NCBI RefSeq assembly: GCF_044385915.1
Contig: NZ_JBISCC010000125.1
Span: forward strand, 248,001-312,000
Origin: Thalassobellus citreus
Lineage (GTDB): Bacteria; Bacteroidota; Bacteroidia; Flavobacteriales; Flavobacteriaceae
DNA: 64,000 nt
Reading direction: 5' to 3'
In this document: piece after piece, positions 35,283-43,269 of the stretch
How the letters are laid out: each line of letters opens with the position of its first letter
Numbering within the stretch: position 1 is the first letter of the stretch
Translations under genes and position numbers: made by a program
Notes under the pieces: generated by a model
The model's database searches: none
What the model saw: the letters and a program-made list of their open reading frames with translations, nothing else
What the model was told of the DNA's origin: nothing

Positions 35283-35729
35283 ATGTTAGATAATCATCAA
35301 AAAAACATCGCCACATTTATTCATTTATCGACCTTTAGTAGGTTTATTATTCCGTTTGGAAATTTTATTGGCCCTATAATTTTGTGGACTGCTAATAAAG
35401 AAAAATCGGAATTTATAGATAACCATGGTAAACAAGCCATCAATTTTCAAATGAGTGTTTTATTGTACGCTATTATTATAGGAACACTTACTATTCCGTT
35501 TTTTATTTTTAAAATATTTAGTGGTTTGGATTTTATAGATTTTAATGGCTTTCATGATTTTCATATTAATGTTGGCAAACCGTCGCCATTACTTTATATA
35601 GGTGGTGGTTTAGGAGTTTTAGCTGTTATAGGCTTTATTTTAGAACTTGTTTTTATTGTATTAGCAAGTTTAAAAGCTAGAGATGGTGAGTATTATAAGT
35701 ATCCGTTTACCATTAACTTTTTAAAGTAA
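35283..35729 (+). CDS. DUF4870-domain membrane protein
   Basis: The 148-residue protein shows the DUF4870 pattern: NIATFIHLSTFSRFIIPFGN, FIGPIILWTANKEKSEFIDN, then HGKQAINFQMSVLLYAI with further membrane segments and an AS(L)KARDGEYYKYP ending. It has about three or four helices. Function is unknown. Downstream lies the second full copy of the dispersed repeat. Confidence 0.88.
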   Translation: MLDNHQKNIATFIHLSTFSRFIIPFGNFIGPIILWTANKEKSEFIDNHGKQAINFQMSVLLYAIIIGTLTIPFFIFKIFSGLDFIDFNGFHDFHINVGKPSPLLYIGGGLGVLAVIGFILELVFIVLASLKARDGEYYKYPFTINFLK

Positions 35730-35769
35730 GCTATGACTTTTAAAGAAAACATAAATAGCAAATGGGAGC

Positions 35770-35851
35770 GCGTTAGGGATTGCAGAGAAAAGCCCACAGC
35801 GAGGTACGAGCGAGGACTTGTAACGTAAAGCCCGACCCGATAGGGTAACGC
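35770..35851 (-). repeat. Dispersed GC-rich repeat, copy 2
   Basis: The reverse complement of this 82-bp block matches the copy at 7863-7944 almost throughout, differing by a 2-base length change and a few substitutions. It starts GCGTTAGGG and ends GGGTAACGC, again with inverted ends. A 31-codon frame (ATG 35733 to TAA 35826-35828) enters the repeat; it is probably a by-product of the repeat's GC content. Confidence 0.85.
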
Positions 35852-35936
35852 TAAAAAAAGCATAAAATAAAAATTTCATCAATAATTAAATCAATCAAAA
35901 AATGAACAGTTTCACAATATTAAATCGCTTACGAAC

Positions 35937-36278
35937 ATGAAGATAGAAAACACAAAAGCGCAAATGCGAAAAGGGGTTTTAGAATTCTGCATACTCTCGG
36001 TCTTAAAAGACGATGATGCTTACGTTGCAGAAATTTTAAACACCTTAAAAGATGCCAAGTTACTTGTGGTAGAAGGTACTATTTACCCGCTACTTACAAG
36101 ACTTAAAAACGCAGGACTTCTTAATTATAGATGGGAAGAATCGACCTCTGGACCACCAAGAAAATATTACGGTTTAACCGAAACGGGAAAACTATTTTTA
36201 GCAGAATTAAACACCACTTGGAGCGAATTACACAACGCAGTAACCATAGTAACAAGCCAAAAAACAACAAAGAAATGA
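35937..36278 (+). CDS. PadR-family transcriptional regulator
   Basis: The 113-residue protein has a winged helix typical of PadR: MRKGVLEFCILSVLKDDDAY, VVEGTIYPLLTRLKNAGLLN and ESTSGPPRKYYGLTETGKLF. The stop overlaps the start of the PspC gene (ATGA), so they are translationally coupled. The PadR-PspC arrangement is common in Bacteroidota, where PadR likely represses its own operon, including the envelope-associated genes that follow. Confidence 0.92.
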   Translation: MKIENTKAQMRKGVLEFCILSVLKDDDAYVAEILNTLKDAKLLVVEGTIYPLLTRLKNAGLLNYRWEESTSGPPRKYYGLTETGKLFLAELNTTWSELHNAVTIVTSQKTTKK

Positions 36279-38110
36279 ATAAAACAGTCAACATAAATTT
36301 AGCAGGTATATTTTTTCATATAGATGAAGATGCGTACTTAAAACTACAACGCTATCTTGAGGCTATAAAACGTTCATTTACAGACTCTCAAGGGAGATCT
36401 GAAATTATAGCCGATATTGAAGCGCGTATTTCTGAACTTTTTAATGAGCGTGTAAAAAACGACAAACAAGTTATTGGAATTAAAGAGGTAGACGAAGTAA
36501 TTTCTATTATGGGGCAACCAGAAGATTATTTGGTTGATGATGAGATTTTTGAAGATGAGCCACAGGCTACTTACAAAAGAAAAACATCGACGTCACCTTC
36601 TAGAAAGTTATATAGAGATACCGACAACTCTTATATTGGTGGTGTATCGGCTGGTTTAGCACATTACTTTGGTATTGACACAATTTGGATTCGTTTAGCA
36701 TGGATACTTTTAATTTTTGGTGCTGGTACTGGTGTTTTACTTTATATTTTACTTTGGATTTTAGTTCCTGAAGCTAAAACAACTGCCGAAAAAATAATGA
36801 TGACGGGAGATCCTGTTAACATTAGTAACATTGAAAAAAAAATTAAAGACGGATTTGAAACCGTTACTGAAACGGTAAGCGATGTTGCAAAAAATGTTAC
36901 TGATTCTGTATCGGGAGCTGCAAAAAACGTTTCAGATTCGGCTAAGAATATTGATTTTACCAAGCAAGGAAATAACATAAAATCGTCTTCAAAAACATTT
37001 TTTGATACCATTGCAGATATTATTATGTTTTTCTTTAAAATGTTTGCAAAGTTTATTGGTGTATTACTTATTTTTATTGGTGCTGTTACTTTAATTGCTT
37101 TAATAATTAGCTTGTTTTCTTTAGGCGCTGTAAATGTTATACATATACCTGGAACAGATTTAGTTGATATATTTAATGCTAGCGGCACCCCTGTTTGGTT
37201 AGCGTCATTATTGCTCTTTTTTGCGGTAGGAATTCCGTTCTTTTTCTTGTTTTATTTGGGGTTGAAAATCCTTATTAACAACCTGAAGTCTATTGGAAAT
37301 ATTGCAAAATTTACATTATTAGGTCTGTGGCTTATGTCTATTATAGGGTTAATTGTTATAGGTATTAGAGAAGCTAGCGAGCATGCTTTTAACGAAATAT
37401 ATACAGAAAAAAGTGTATTACCTACCAATGTTAATGATACATTAAGGGTTAAAATGGTAAACCCTGAAAATTTAAATTTCCGTAGATACCACAATAGTTT
37501 TAAACTTGCGACTGATGAAAATGGTAATAAAACACTTTACACCGGAAATGTTGAGGTTTTTCTGAAATCGACTACAGATTCTATAGCAACTATAATGATT
37601 GAGAGAAAAGCTGATGGCAGCAATTATGAAAAAGCTATACAGCGTGCCAAAGCCATTGATTACAACTTTGAGTTAAAGAATAATGTGCTATACTTAAGTA
37701 ACTTTTTAACAACAAATCCTGAAAATAAATTTAGTGATCAAGAAGTTGATATTACCTTAATATTACCAGAAAACTCCTTTGTAAATTTCGATAATAACAC
37801 CGAACATAGTATTTTTTACAGAACGTATTCAGAGAATATAATGTCAAGACAACATGTAAATCATAATCTAAAAATTCTTGATAACACCATTGAATGCTTA
37901 GACTGCCCAGTTGAAAAAGAGGAAGATTTTGTAATTGAAGTAAATACACCTGAAGTAAAAATTAATGAAAATGGTATAGAAATTAATACAGACGAGAATA
38001 TTTTAAAAATAAATGAAGATGGTGTTAAAGCCTCTACCGAAGAAGTTGAAGTAAATATAGGTTCTAACGGCATAAAAATAAAATCAGAGAAATTAACAAC
38101 TCATCACTAA
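36275..38110 (+). CDS. PspC-domain membrane protein with a long C-terminal periplasmic region
   Basis: The ATG at 36275 overlaps the PadR stop; the protein has 611 residues. After an N-terminal soluble part (FFHIDEDAYLKLQRYLEAIK, containing the HAAS-like helical repeat EIIADIEARISELF) comes the PspC domain (SYIGGVSAGLAHYFGIDTIW). Several further membrane helices lie between about 170 and 390. The C-terminal region is beta-rich and ends with short repeats (INENGIEINT, INEDGVKAST, IGSNGIKIKS). It probably acts in envelope stress; the partner genes code for GIN-domain proteins. Confidence 0.88.
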   Translation: MNKTVNINLAGIFFHIDEDAYLKLQRYLEAIKRSFTDSQGRSEIIADIEARISELFNERVKNDKQVIGIKEVDEVISIMGQPEDYLVDDEIFEDEPQATYKRKTSTSPSRKLYRDTDNSYIGGVSAGLAHYFGIDTIWIRLAWILLIFGAGTGVLLYILLWILVPEAKTTAEKIMMTGDPVNISNIEKKIKDGFETVTETVSDVAKNVTDSVSGAAKNVSDSAKNIDFTKQGNNIKSSSKTFFDTIADIIMFFFKMFAKFIGVLLIFIGAVTLIALIISLFSLGAVNVIHIPGTDLVDIFNASGTPVWLASLLLFFAVGIPFFFLFYLGLKILINNLKSIGNIAKFTLLGLWLMSIIGLIVIGIREASEHAFNEIYTEKSVLPTNVNDTLRVKMVNPENLNFRRYHNSFKLATDENGNKTLYTGNVEVFLKSTTDSIATIMIERKADGSNYEKAIQRAKAIDYNFELKNNVLYLSNFLTTNPENKFSDQEVDITLILPENSFVNFDNNTEHSIFYRTYSENIMSRQHVNHNLKILDNTIECLDCPVEKEEDFVIEVNTPEVKINENGIEINTDENILKINEDGVKASTEEVEVNIGSNGIKIKSEKLTTHH

Positions 38111-38202
38111 AAAACAACAATTCAGATATTTAAGTTATTAATCAAAACTTATTTAAAAGATATTTGAACCAACAAAAACCATCAATCAAAAAACGAACAA
38201 TC

Positions 38203-38931
38203 ATGACAACACTAATCAAAATTATAGTAGCTACTATATTAAGTTTAACCCTTTTTTCTTGTAATTTCGATATTCATATGAACTCTGGAGTTCGAGGAAA
38301 TGGTAATGTACAAACTGAAGAACGTGCTATAGATGGTGCTTTTTCTACCATAAAAGCAACTGAAGGTTTAGATGTTTACTTAACTCAAAGTAATAATGAA
38401 AGCATCTTAGTTGAAGCCGATGAAAATTTACACGAGCTTATTATTACTGAGGTTAAAGATGGTGTTTTAAAAATTCACACTAAAGAAAATATTGGTAGAG
38501 CCACTGCAAAAAAAATCATTGTAAACTTTAAAGATATTTCTAGTATTATTTCTACCAGTGGTAGCGATGTGTATTCAACAAACACCATAGAAGTAGAAGA
38601 ACTAGAACTTAAAACTACCAGCGGAAGTGATATGACTTTAGAGGTAAACACCGCGGTTTTAAACTGTAAATCTACCAGTGGAAGTGATTTAAGATTATCT
38701 GGGAAAACAGAAAGATTAATTGCTGAAGCTACCAGTGGTAGCGATATTAAAGCAGAAAACTTAGTTGCCAAATCTAGCCAAGTAAAAGCAACTAGTGGTG
38801 CCGATATTACAGTAAATACCTTAAAAGAATTAATAGCCAAAGCTACTAGCGGAGGTGATATAAAATATTACGGAAACCCTGAAAAAGTTGATAAAAACAA
38901 CAGTACTTCTGGCAGTATTAAAAAGAAATAA
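38203..38931 (+). CDS. GIN-domain (DUF2807) lipoprotein
   Basis: From ATG 38203 the leader ends in LTLFSC, a good lipobox, and the protein has 242 residues. The mature part is a right-handed beta-helix-like array in which TSGSD or TSG(A/G)D recurs six times at roughly 20-residue intervals (ISTSGSDVYS, TTSGSDMTLE, STSGSDLRLS, ATSGSDIKAE, ATSGADITVN, ATSGGDIKYY), plus a final STSGS. This is the typical head GIN domain. It is probably surface- or periplasm-exposed; no ligand is known. It sits in the PadR-PspC operon region. Confidence 0.9.
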   Translation: MTTLIKIIVATILSLTLFSCNFDIHMNSGVRGNGNVQTEERAIDGAFSTIKATEGLDVYLTQSNNESILVEADENLHELIITEVKDGVLKIHTKENIGRATAKKIIVNFKDISSIISTSGSDVYSTNTIEVEELELKTTSGSDMTLEVNTAVLNCKSTSGSDLRLSGKTERLIAEATSGSDIKAENLVAKSSQVKATSGADITVNTLKELIAKATSGGDIKYYGNPEKVDKNNSTSGSIKKK

Positions 38932-38960
38932 AACCAACCTTACAATCAACCAATTTGATA

Positions 38961-39000
38961 AACCATTCTAAACGAAATTTTAAGTTTAGGATGGTTTTTA
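38961..39000 (+). terminator. Hairpin terminator after the first GIN-domain gene
   Basis: AACCATTCTAAAC (38961-38973) pairs with GTTTAGGATGGTT (38984-38996) with one G.T position, followed by TTTTA. Confidence 0.8.
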
Positions 39001-39096
39001 TTTATATTTGAACATACGCCAAAAATAAATAATGTCTTATGAGTGACATTTTATACTAAAACAGTGTCTAAAAAGCGTATAATCAATCTATAAAAC

Positions 39097-39936
39097 ATGA
39101 AAAATAAACAGTTCCTAGCATTAATATTTTCTATAAGTTTTGTTTTTTTTAATTATGCACAAAAAATTGAAAAGGTAAAAGGCAATAGAAATCTAACTAT
39201 AGAGCAATCTTACATTAATTCTTTTCACACTATAATTGTTGATGAAGATTTTGAAATTGATCTGATTTATAATAACGAACCTTCTGTTGAAATTGAAGCT
39301 GATGAAAACCTTCATGAATTTATAGTCTTTGAAGTTAGAGATAGTATTCTTTCTTTTAACAAAACAAGACGAATTACTTCAAAAAAGAAACTGCATATTA
39401 AAGTGTTTTATGATGATTATCTGTCAACTATTGAAACCCGTGAAGATGCTGAAATTTACAGCATATCAACTATAAATTTAGCAAACGTAAACTTAATAAC
39501 ATCAGGAAGTTCTAAAGCCGAATTAACCATTAAAACTCTTAATTTTAATTTTGAAGGCTTAGATAAATCTAAAACTAGACTTAATTTAACTGCCGATAGT
39601 ACGAAAGTTGTTTTAAATAGTAATAGTAAATTAGAAGCCTTAATTAATTCTCCTATTGTAAAAACCGATTTATACCAAAGAGCACAGGCTACAATTGAAG
39701 GTGATTGTGATGATTTATTACTAAGAACAGATAATACTTCTAAGTTTACTGGTAAGAACTTCACAACAAAAACTTGTAATCTTATTTGCGAAATGGATAG
39801 TGACGCTATTTTAGAAATTACAGATGCAATTACGTTAGAAGCTTCAGGGTCTAGTGCTGTTTACTTATATAACAATCCGAAAATTATTGTAAATAGATTA
39901 ACCGAAAATTCTAAAATTCAGAAAAAAGAAAAATAA
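39097..39936 (+). CDS. Second GIN-domain (DUF2807-like) protein
   Basis: The 279-residue protein has a signal peptide (FLALIFSISFVFFNYAQ) and the same N-terminal strand pattern as its neighbour (VEIEADENLHEFIVFEVRD against VEADENLHELIITEVKD). Here the TSGSD repeats have decayed to forms such as ITSGSSKAEL and LEASGSSAVYLYNNPKII. The two genes look like a diverged duplication. It ends in KIQKKEK and is followed by a strong terminator. Confidence 0.85.
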   Translation: MKNKQFLALIFSISFVFFNYAQKIEKVKGNRNLTIEQSYINSFHTIIVDEDFEIDLIYNNEPSVEIEADENLHEFIVFEVRDSILSFNKTRRITSKKKLHIKVFYDDYLSTIETREDAEIYSISTINLANVNLITSGSSKAELTIKTLNFNFEGLDKSKTRLNLTADSTKVVLNSNSKLEALINSPIVKTDLYQRAQATIEGDCDDLLLRTDNTSKFTGKNFTTKTCNLICEMDSDAILEITDAITLEASGSSAVYLYNNPKIIVNRLTENSKIQKKEK

Positions 39937-39968
39937 AAAAAGTCGCATTTAAAATGCGACTTTTTTTA
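39935..39968. terminator. Bidirectional rho-independent terminator
   Basis: AAAAAAGTCGCATTT and AAATGCGACTTTTTT form a long perfect stem around 39937-39967, with A and T tracts on either side. It serves the GIN gene on the plus strand and uxuA on the minus strand. Confidence 0.88.
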
Positions 39969-39988
39969 TATCCAATAATATTGATTAG

Positions 39989-41173
39989 TTATACCAAGCT
40001 TTTAGAAATTCCGTATTCTAAACCTCTTAACTCTGCTAACCCACGTAATCTTCCAATACCAGAATAGCCTGGGTTGGTTTTTTTATGTAAATCATCTAAC
40101 ATTTGATGACCATGATCTGGACGCATAGGAATGGCAGTATCTTTTCTTCCTGCTTCTACTCGTCTTTTTTGCTCTACTAAAACTTCTTTAACAATGCTGT
40201 ACATATCTACATCTCCTTCTAAATGATTGGCTTCATAGAAATTACCTGCTTCGTCACGTTGTGTACTTCTTAAATGTAAAAAATGAACACGATCTGCAAA
40301 ATGTTTAAAAATTTGTACCAAATCATTATCAGCTCTCACACCTAAAGACCCTGTACAAAATGTAATTCCGTTAGAAATAGATGGTACTTTTTCAAATAAA
40401 TAAGCATAATCTGCTTCTGTACTTACCACTCTTGGTAAGCCTAAAATAGGATATGGTGGATCATCAGGGTGAATACACATTAACACCTCATTATCTGCCG
40501 CAATAGGAATTATTTCTTGTAAAAAGGACACTAAATTGTCTCTTAACACATCTGCTGTAATATCTTTATAAGTATCTAAAATAGTTTGAAACTGTTCTAA
40601 GGTATACCCTTCTTCAGCACCTGGTAATCCAGCAATTATATTCTTTACTAGTATCGTTTTTTCTTCTTCGCTAATAGCATCAATATATGCCTTAGCTTGC
40701 TTTTGTTGTGCTTCAGAATAACTATTTTCAGCACCCGGTCGTTTTAATAAAAACAACTCGAAAGCAGCAAAAGCAATCACATCAAATCGTAAAGCTTTTG
40801 AACCATCTTCAACTTTAAAACCTAAATCGGTACGCGTCCAATCAAGTACAGGCATAAAATTATAGCAAACTATGTTGATGCCACAACTCGCTAAGTTTAG
40901 GATGCTCAATTTATAGTTTTCAATATAGGTTTCAAAATTTCCTGAACGTGTTTTTATATTTTCATGTACCGGAATACTTTCAACAACACTCCAAGTAAGT
41001 CCTGCTGCTTCAATAACCGCTTTACGCTTATTAATTTCTTCAATCGTCCAAACCTCTCCGTTTGAAATATGATGTAATGCCGAAACAATACCTGTTGCTC
41101 CTGCTTGTTTTATATCTAATAATGATACGGGATCATTTGGTCCGTACCAACGCCATGTTTGTTCCATTTTCAT
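39989..41173 (-). CDS. uxuA: D-mannonate dehydratase
   Basis: The 394-residue protein matches UxuA throughout: MEQTWRWYGPNDPVSLLDIK, IVCYNFMPVLDWTRTDL, CIHPDDPPYPILGLPRVV, FCTGSLGVRADNDL, VHFLHLRSTQRDE and MRPDHGHQMLDDL. It removes water from D-mannonate to make KDG in hexuronate breakdown. It lies 23 bp after a mannonate oxidoreductase gene on the same strand; KDG kinase is encoded at the left edge of the window. Confidence 0.96.
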   Translation of the reverse strand: MKMEQTWRWYGPNDPVSLLDIKQAGATGIVSALHHISNGEVWTIEEINKRKAVIEAAGLTWSVVESIPVHENIKTRSGNFETYIENYKLSILNLASCGINIVCYNFMPVLDWTRTDLGFKVEDGSKALRFDVIAFAAFELFLLKRPGAENSYSEAQQKQAKAYIDAISEEEKTILVKNIIAGLPGAEEGYTLEQFQTILDTYKDITADVLRDNLVSFLQEIIPIAADNEVLMCIHPDDPPYPILGLPRVVSTEADYAYLFEKVPSISNGITFCTGSLGVRADNDLVQIFKHFADRVHFLHLRSTQRDEAGNFYEANHLEGDVDMYSIVKEVLVEQKRRVEAGRKDTAIPMRPDHGHQMLDDLHKKTNPGYSGIGRLRGLAELRGLEYGISKSLV

Positions 41174-41196
41174 GTTTTTTTGATTCTAGTTTTTTA

Positions 41197-42024
41197 TTAA
41201 ACCCCACTAAATGCACTAAATCCGCCATCAATAGGAATAACAACACCTGTTACAAATGATGATCCTTCACCACATAACCATAAAGTAGTTCCTACTAAGT
41301 CTTCTGGTTCACCAAATTTACCCATAGGGGTTTGTTCTATTATGGTATTGCCTCTAGGTGTTAACTCTCCTGTTTCAGTTGTTAAAAGGGTTCTATTTTG
41401 ATCTGTTAAGAAAAAACCTGGTGCTAGAGCATTTACACGAATTCCTACTTTTGAAAAATGTACCGCTAACCATTGTGTAAAATTAGACACTGCTGCCTTA
41501 GCGCCACTATACGCAGGTATTTTTGTTAAAGGCGTAAACGCATTCATTGATGAAATATTTAAAATACTACATCCTTGTCTACCAACCATATCCTTTGCAA
41601 AAACCTGTGTTGGAAGCAAGGTTCCTATAAAATTTAAATCAAATACAAACTTGATTCCATTAGGATCTAAATCGAAAAACGTTTTGAATCCATCTGTATC
41701 ATTTGTAAGATCGTCTTCTAACAAATGTGGATTTGAAGTCGTTCCTAAAGGATGATTCCCTCCTGCCCCATTTATTAATATATCGCAAGCTCCTAATGCA
41801 TCGTTAACCACTTTTTTTGCAGCTATCAGAGATTCTTTTTCTAATACATTCGCTTCTACTCCTATGGCTACTCCTCCACTAGCAGTGATTTCATTAGCTA
41901 CAGTATCGGCAGCTTCTTTTCGTAAATCTAAAACTGCTATTTTATGGCCTTCCTTGGCTAGTGCTTTGGCTAAAGTGCTACATAAAACACCTCCAGCTCC
42001 TGTTAAAACAATTACTTTACTCAT
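41197..42024 (-). CDS. uxuB: Mannonate oxidoreductase (fructuronate reductase), SDR type
   Basis: The 275-residue short-chain dehydrogenase has the glycine motif TGAGGVLCSTLAKALA, ILINGAGGNHPLGTTSNPHL, the catalytic NISSMNAF and YSGAKAAV (YxxxK), and a C-terminal VVIPIDGGFSAFSGV. The NHPLGTT insert resembles the SDR-type mannonate oxidoreductase of Bacillus rather than the E. coli long-chain type. It would reduce fructuronate to mannonate. It is the first gene of the uxuB-uxuA unit, opposite a LacI regulator. Confidence 0.88.
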   Translation of the reverse strand: MSKVIVLTGAGGVLCSTLAKALAKEGHKIAVLDLRKEAADTVANEITASGGVAIGVEANVLEKESLIAAKKVVNDALGACDILINGAGGNHPLGTTSNPHLLEDDLTNDTDGFKTFFDLDPNGIKFVFDLNFIGTLLPTQVFAKDMVGRQGCSILNISSMNAFTPLTKIPAYSGAKAAVSNFTQWLAVHFSKVGIRVNALAPGFFLTDQNRTLLTTETGELTPRGNTIIEQTPMGKFGEPEDLVGTTLWLCGEGSSFVTGVVIPIDGGFSAFSGV

Positions 42025-42075
42025 TATTATTACTTATTTATTAGTTGAAAACTTAATATACATGTGTATATATAA

Positions 42076-42083
42076 CAAATATA
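42076..42083 (-). promoter_or_regulatory. Candidate -7 box (TATATTTG) for uxuB-uxuA
   Basis: On the minus strand TATATTTG fits TAnnTTTG and lies 51 bp before the uxuB start. The 12-bp palindrome begins 11 bp upstream of it, within the promoter. Confidence 0.5.
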
Positions 42084-42094
42084 ATTAAAAAATA

Positions 42095-42106
42095 GTGTGC
42101 GCACAC
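42095..42106. promoter_or_regulatory. Palindromic operator, GTGTGCGCACAC
   Basis: This perfect 12-bp palindrome with a central CG lies between uxuB and the divergent LacI-family gene. LacI proteins bind such CG-centred palindromes. Its place just upstream of the uxuB -7 box suits repression of uxuBA. The assignment is by position and motif type. Confidence 0.65.
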
Positions 42107-42180
42107 GAAGATTTAAATATTATAACTAACTTGCCTAAAATTTAATTACAAAAAGAAAGGTTTTATTTTCTAATAATTTT

Positions 42181-43269
42181 ATGATTACAATAAAAGACAT
42201 CGCTAAAGAAGCAAATGTATCAGAAGGTACTGTAGACAGAGTTTTACATAATCGTGGTGGTGTTTCAAAAAAAACAGAAGCTAAAATTAGAGAGATCATA
42301 GAAAAAAGAAACTTTAGTGTAAACCCTGTAGCTAGTGCGCTTGCATTAAAAAACAAATATAAAATTGCTGCATTAATTCCTGATTATAATGACACCGATT
42401 TATTTTGGAAATCGCCGTATTTAGGTATATTAAAAGCAAGTGAAGATGTTAAAAACATAGGTACTCAAGTCAATTGTTTTACATTTAATCAATACGATGC
42501 AAATTCTTATTTAAAAACCTATAAAACTTTAATAAAAACTAGTCCCTCTGCTGTTTTAATAGTGCCGATTTTTATAGAAGAAACAAAACTAATTGTAAAT
42601 GAATTAGAAAAACTTAGAATCCCATATATGTTTTTAAACATTGATATAAAAGGATTTAAGAATGAAGCTTTTATTGGTCAAGATTCTTATACAGCGGGTT
42701 ATATTGCTGGAAAATTAATGCATTTAAGTTTACCAGAACAGTCTAATTTTTTAATTATTCAATCCAGATATAAAACAACTAAAAACAATGCTATTTCTAA
42801 AAGAATTGAAGGTTTCAATGATTATTTTTCTAAAAACAATATAAAAGAAGAAACATCCATATTAACCATAGACAACATAAACAACACTATTGAAACCAAA
42901 GAAAAAATACATTCATTTTTAAAACAAAATGAAGCTATAAAAGGCATTTTTATTCCCTCAAGTAGAATTCATGCTTTTGTTGATTATATAGAAAAAGAAG
43001 CTTTAAAAAACCTTAAACTCATTGGGTTTGACAATACACCACAAAATATTGCTTGTTTAAAAGATGATACAGTTTCTTTTTTAATATCTCAAAAGCCTTT
43101 CGATCAAGGTTATGAATCTATTCGGCTTATGGTTAATTATTTAAATAAAAAGACCATCACTAATAATAAAATATACCTTCCTATTGACATTCTCACAAAA
43201 GAAAATGTTGTTTATAATGAAAGAAGTGAATTTATGTTTGAAAATGAAAACATAAATAATATTGGTTAA
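42181..43269 (+). CDS. LacI-family transcriptional regulator
   Basis: The 362-residue protein has the LacI helix-turn-helix at residues 1-50 (MITIKDIAKEANVSEGTVDR, VLHNRGGVSKKTEAKI) with a hinge (VNPVASALALKNK). A periplasmic-binding-protein-like sensor domain of the type that binds sugars follows (IAALIPDYNDTDLFWKSPYL, GQDSYTAGYIAGKLM). The VDRV pattern in place of the commoner VSRV marks the AraR/KdgR-like branch, as far as I recall. It most likely controls uxuBA through the palindrome at 42095; the inducer is probably a hexuronate intermediate. Confidence 0.9.
   Translation: MITIKDIAKEANVSEGTVDRVLHNRGGVSKKTEAKIREIIEKRNFSVNPVASALALKNKYKIAALIPDYNDTDLFWKSPYLGILKASEDVKNIGTQVNCFTFNQYDANSYLKTYKTLIKTSPSAVLIVPIFIEETKLIVNELEKLRIPYMFLNIDIKGFKNEAFIGQDSYTAGYIAGKLMHLSLPEQSNFLIIQSRYKTTKNNAISKRIEGFNDYFSKNNIKEETSILTIDNINNTIETKEKIHSFLKQNEAIKGIFIPSSRIHAFVDYIEKEALKNLKLIGFDNTPQNIACLKDDTVSFLISQKPFDQGYESIRLMVNYLNKKTITNNKIYLPIDILTKENVVYNERSEFMFENENINNIG

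Noticed and set aside
37752..38073. Minus-strand frames inside the PspC gene
   Set aside because: They mirror the strong coding pattern of the plus strand and have no homology.
36131..38110. Longer PspC reading frame starting at 36131
   Set aside because: Its first 48 codons overlap the PadR gene in another frame. The ATG overlapping the PadR stop (36275) gives the normal family start.
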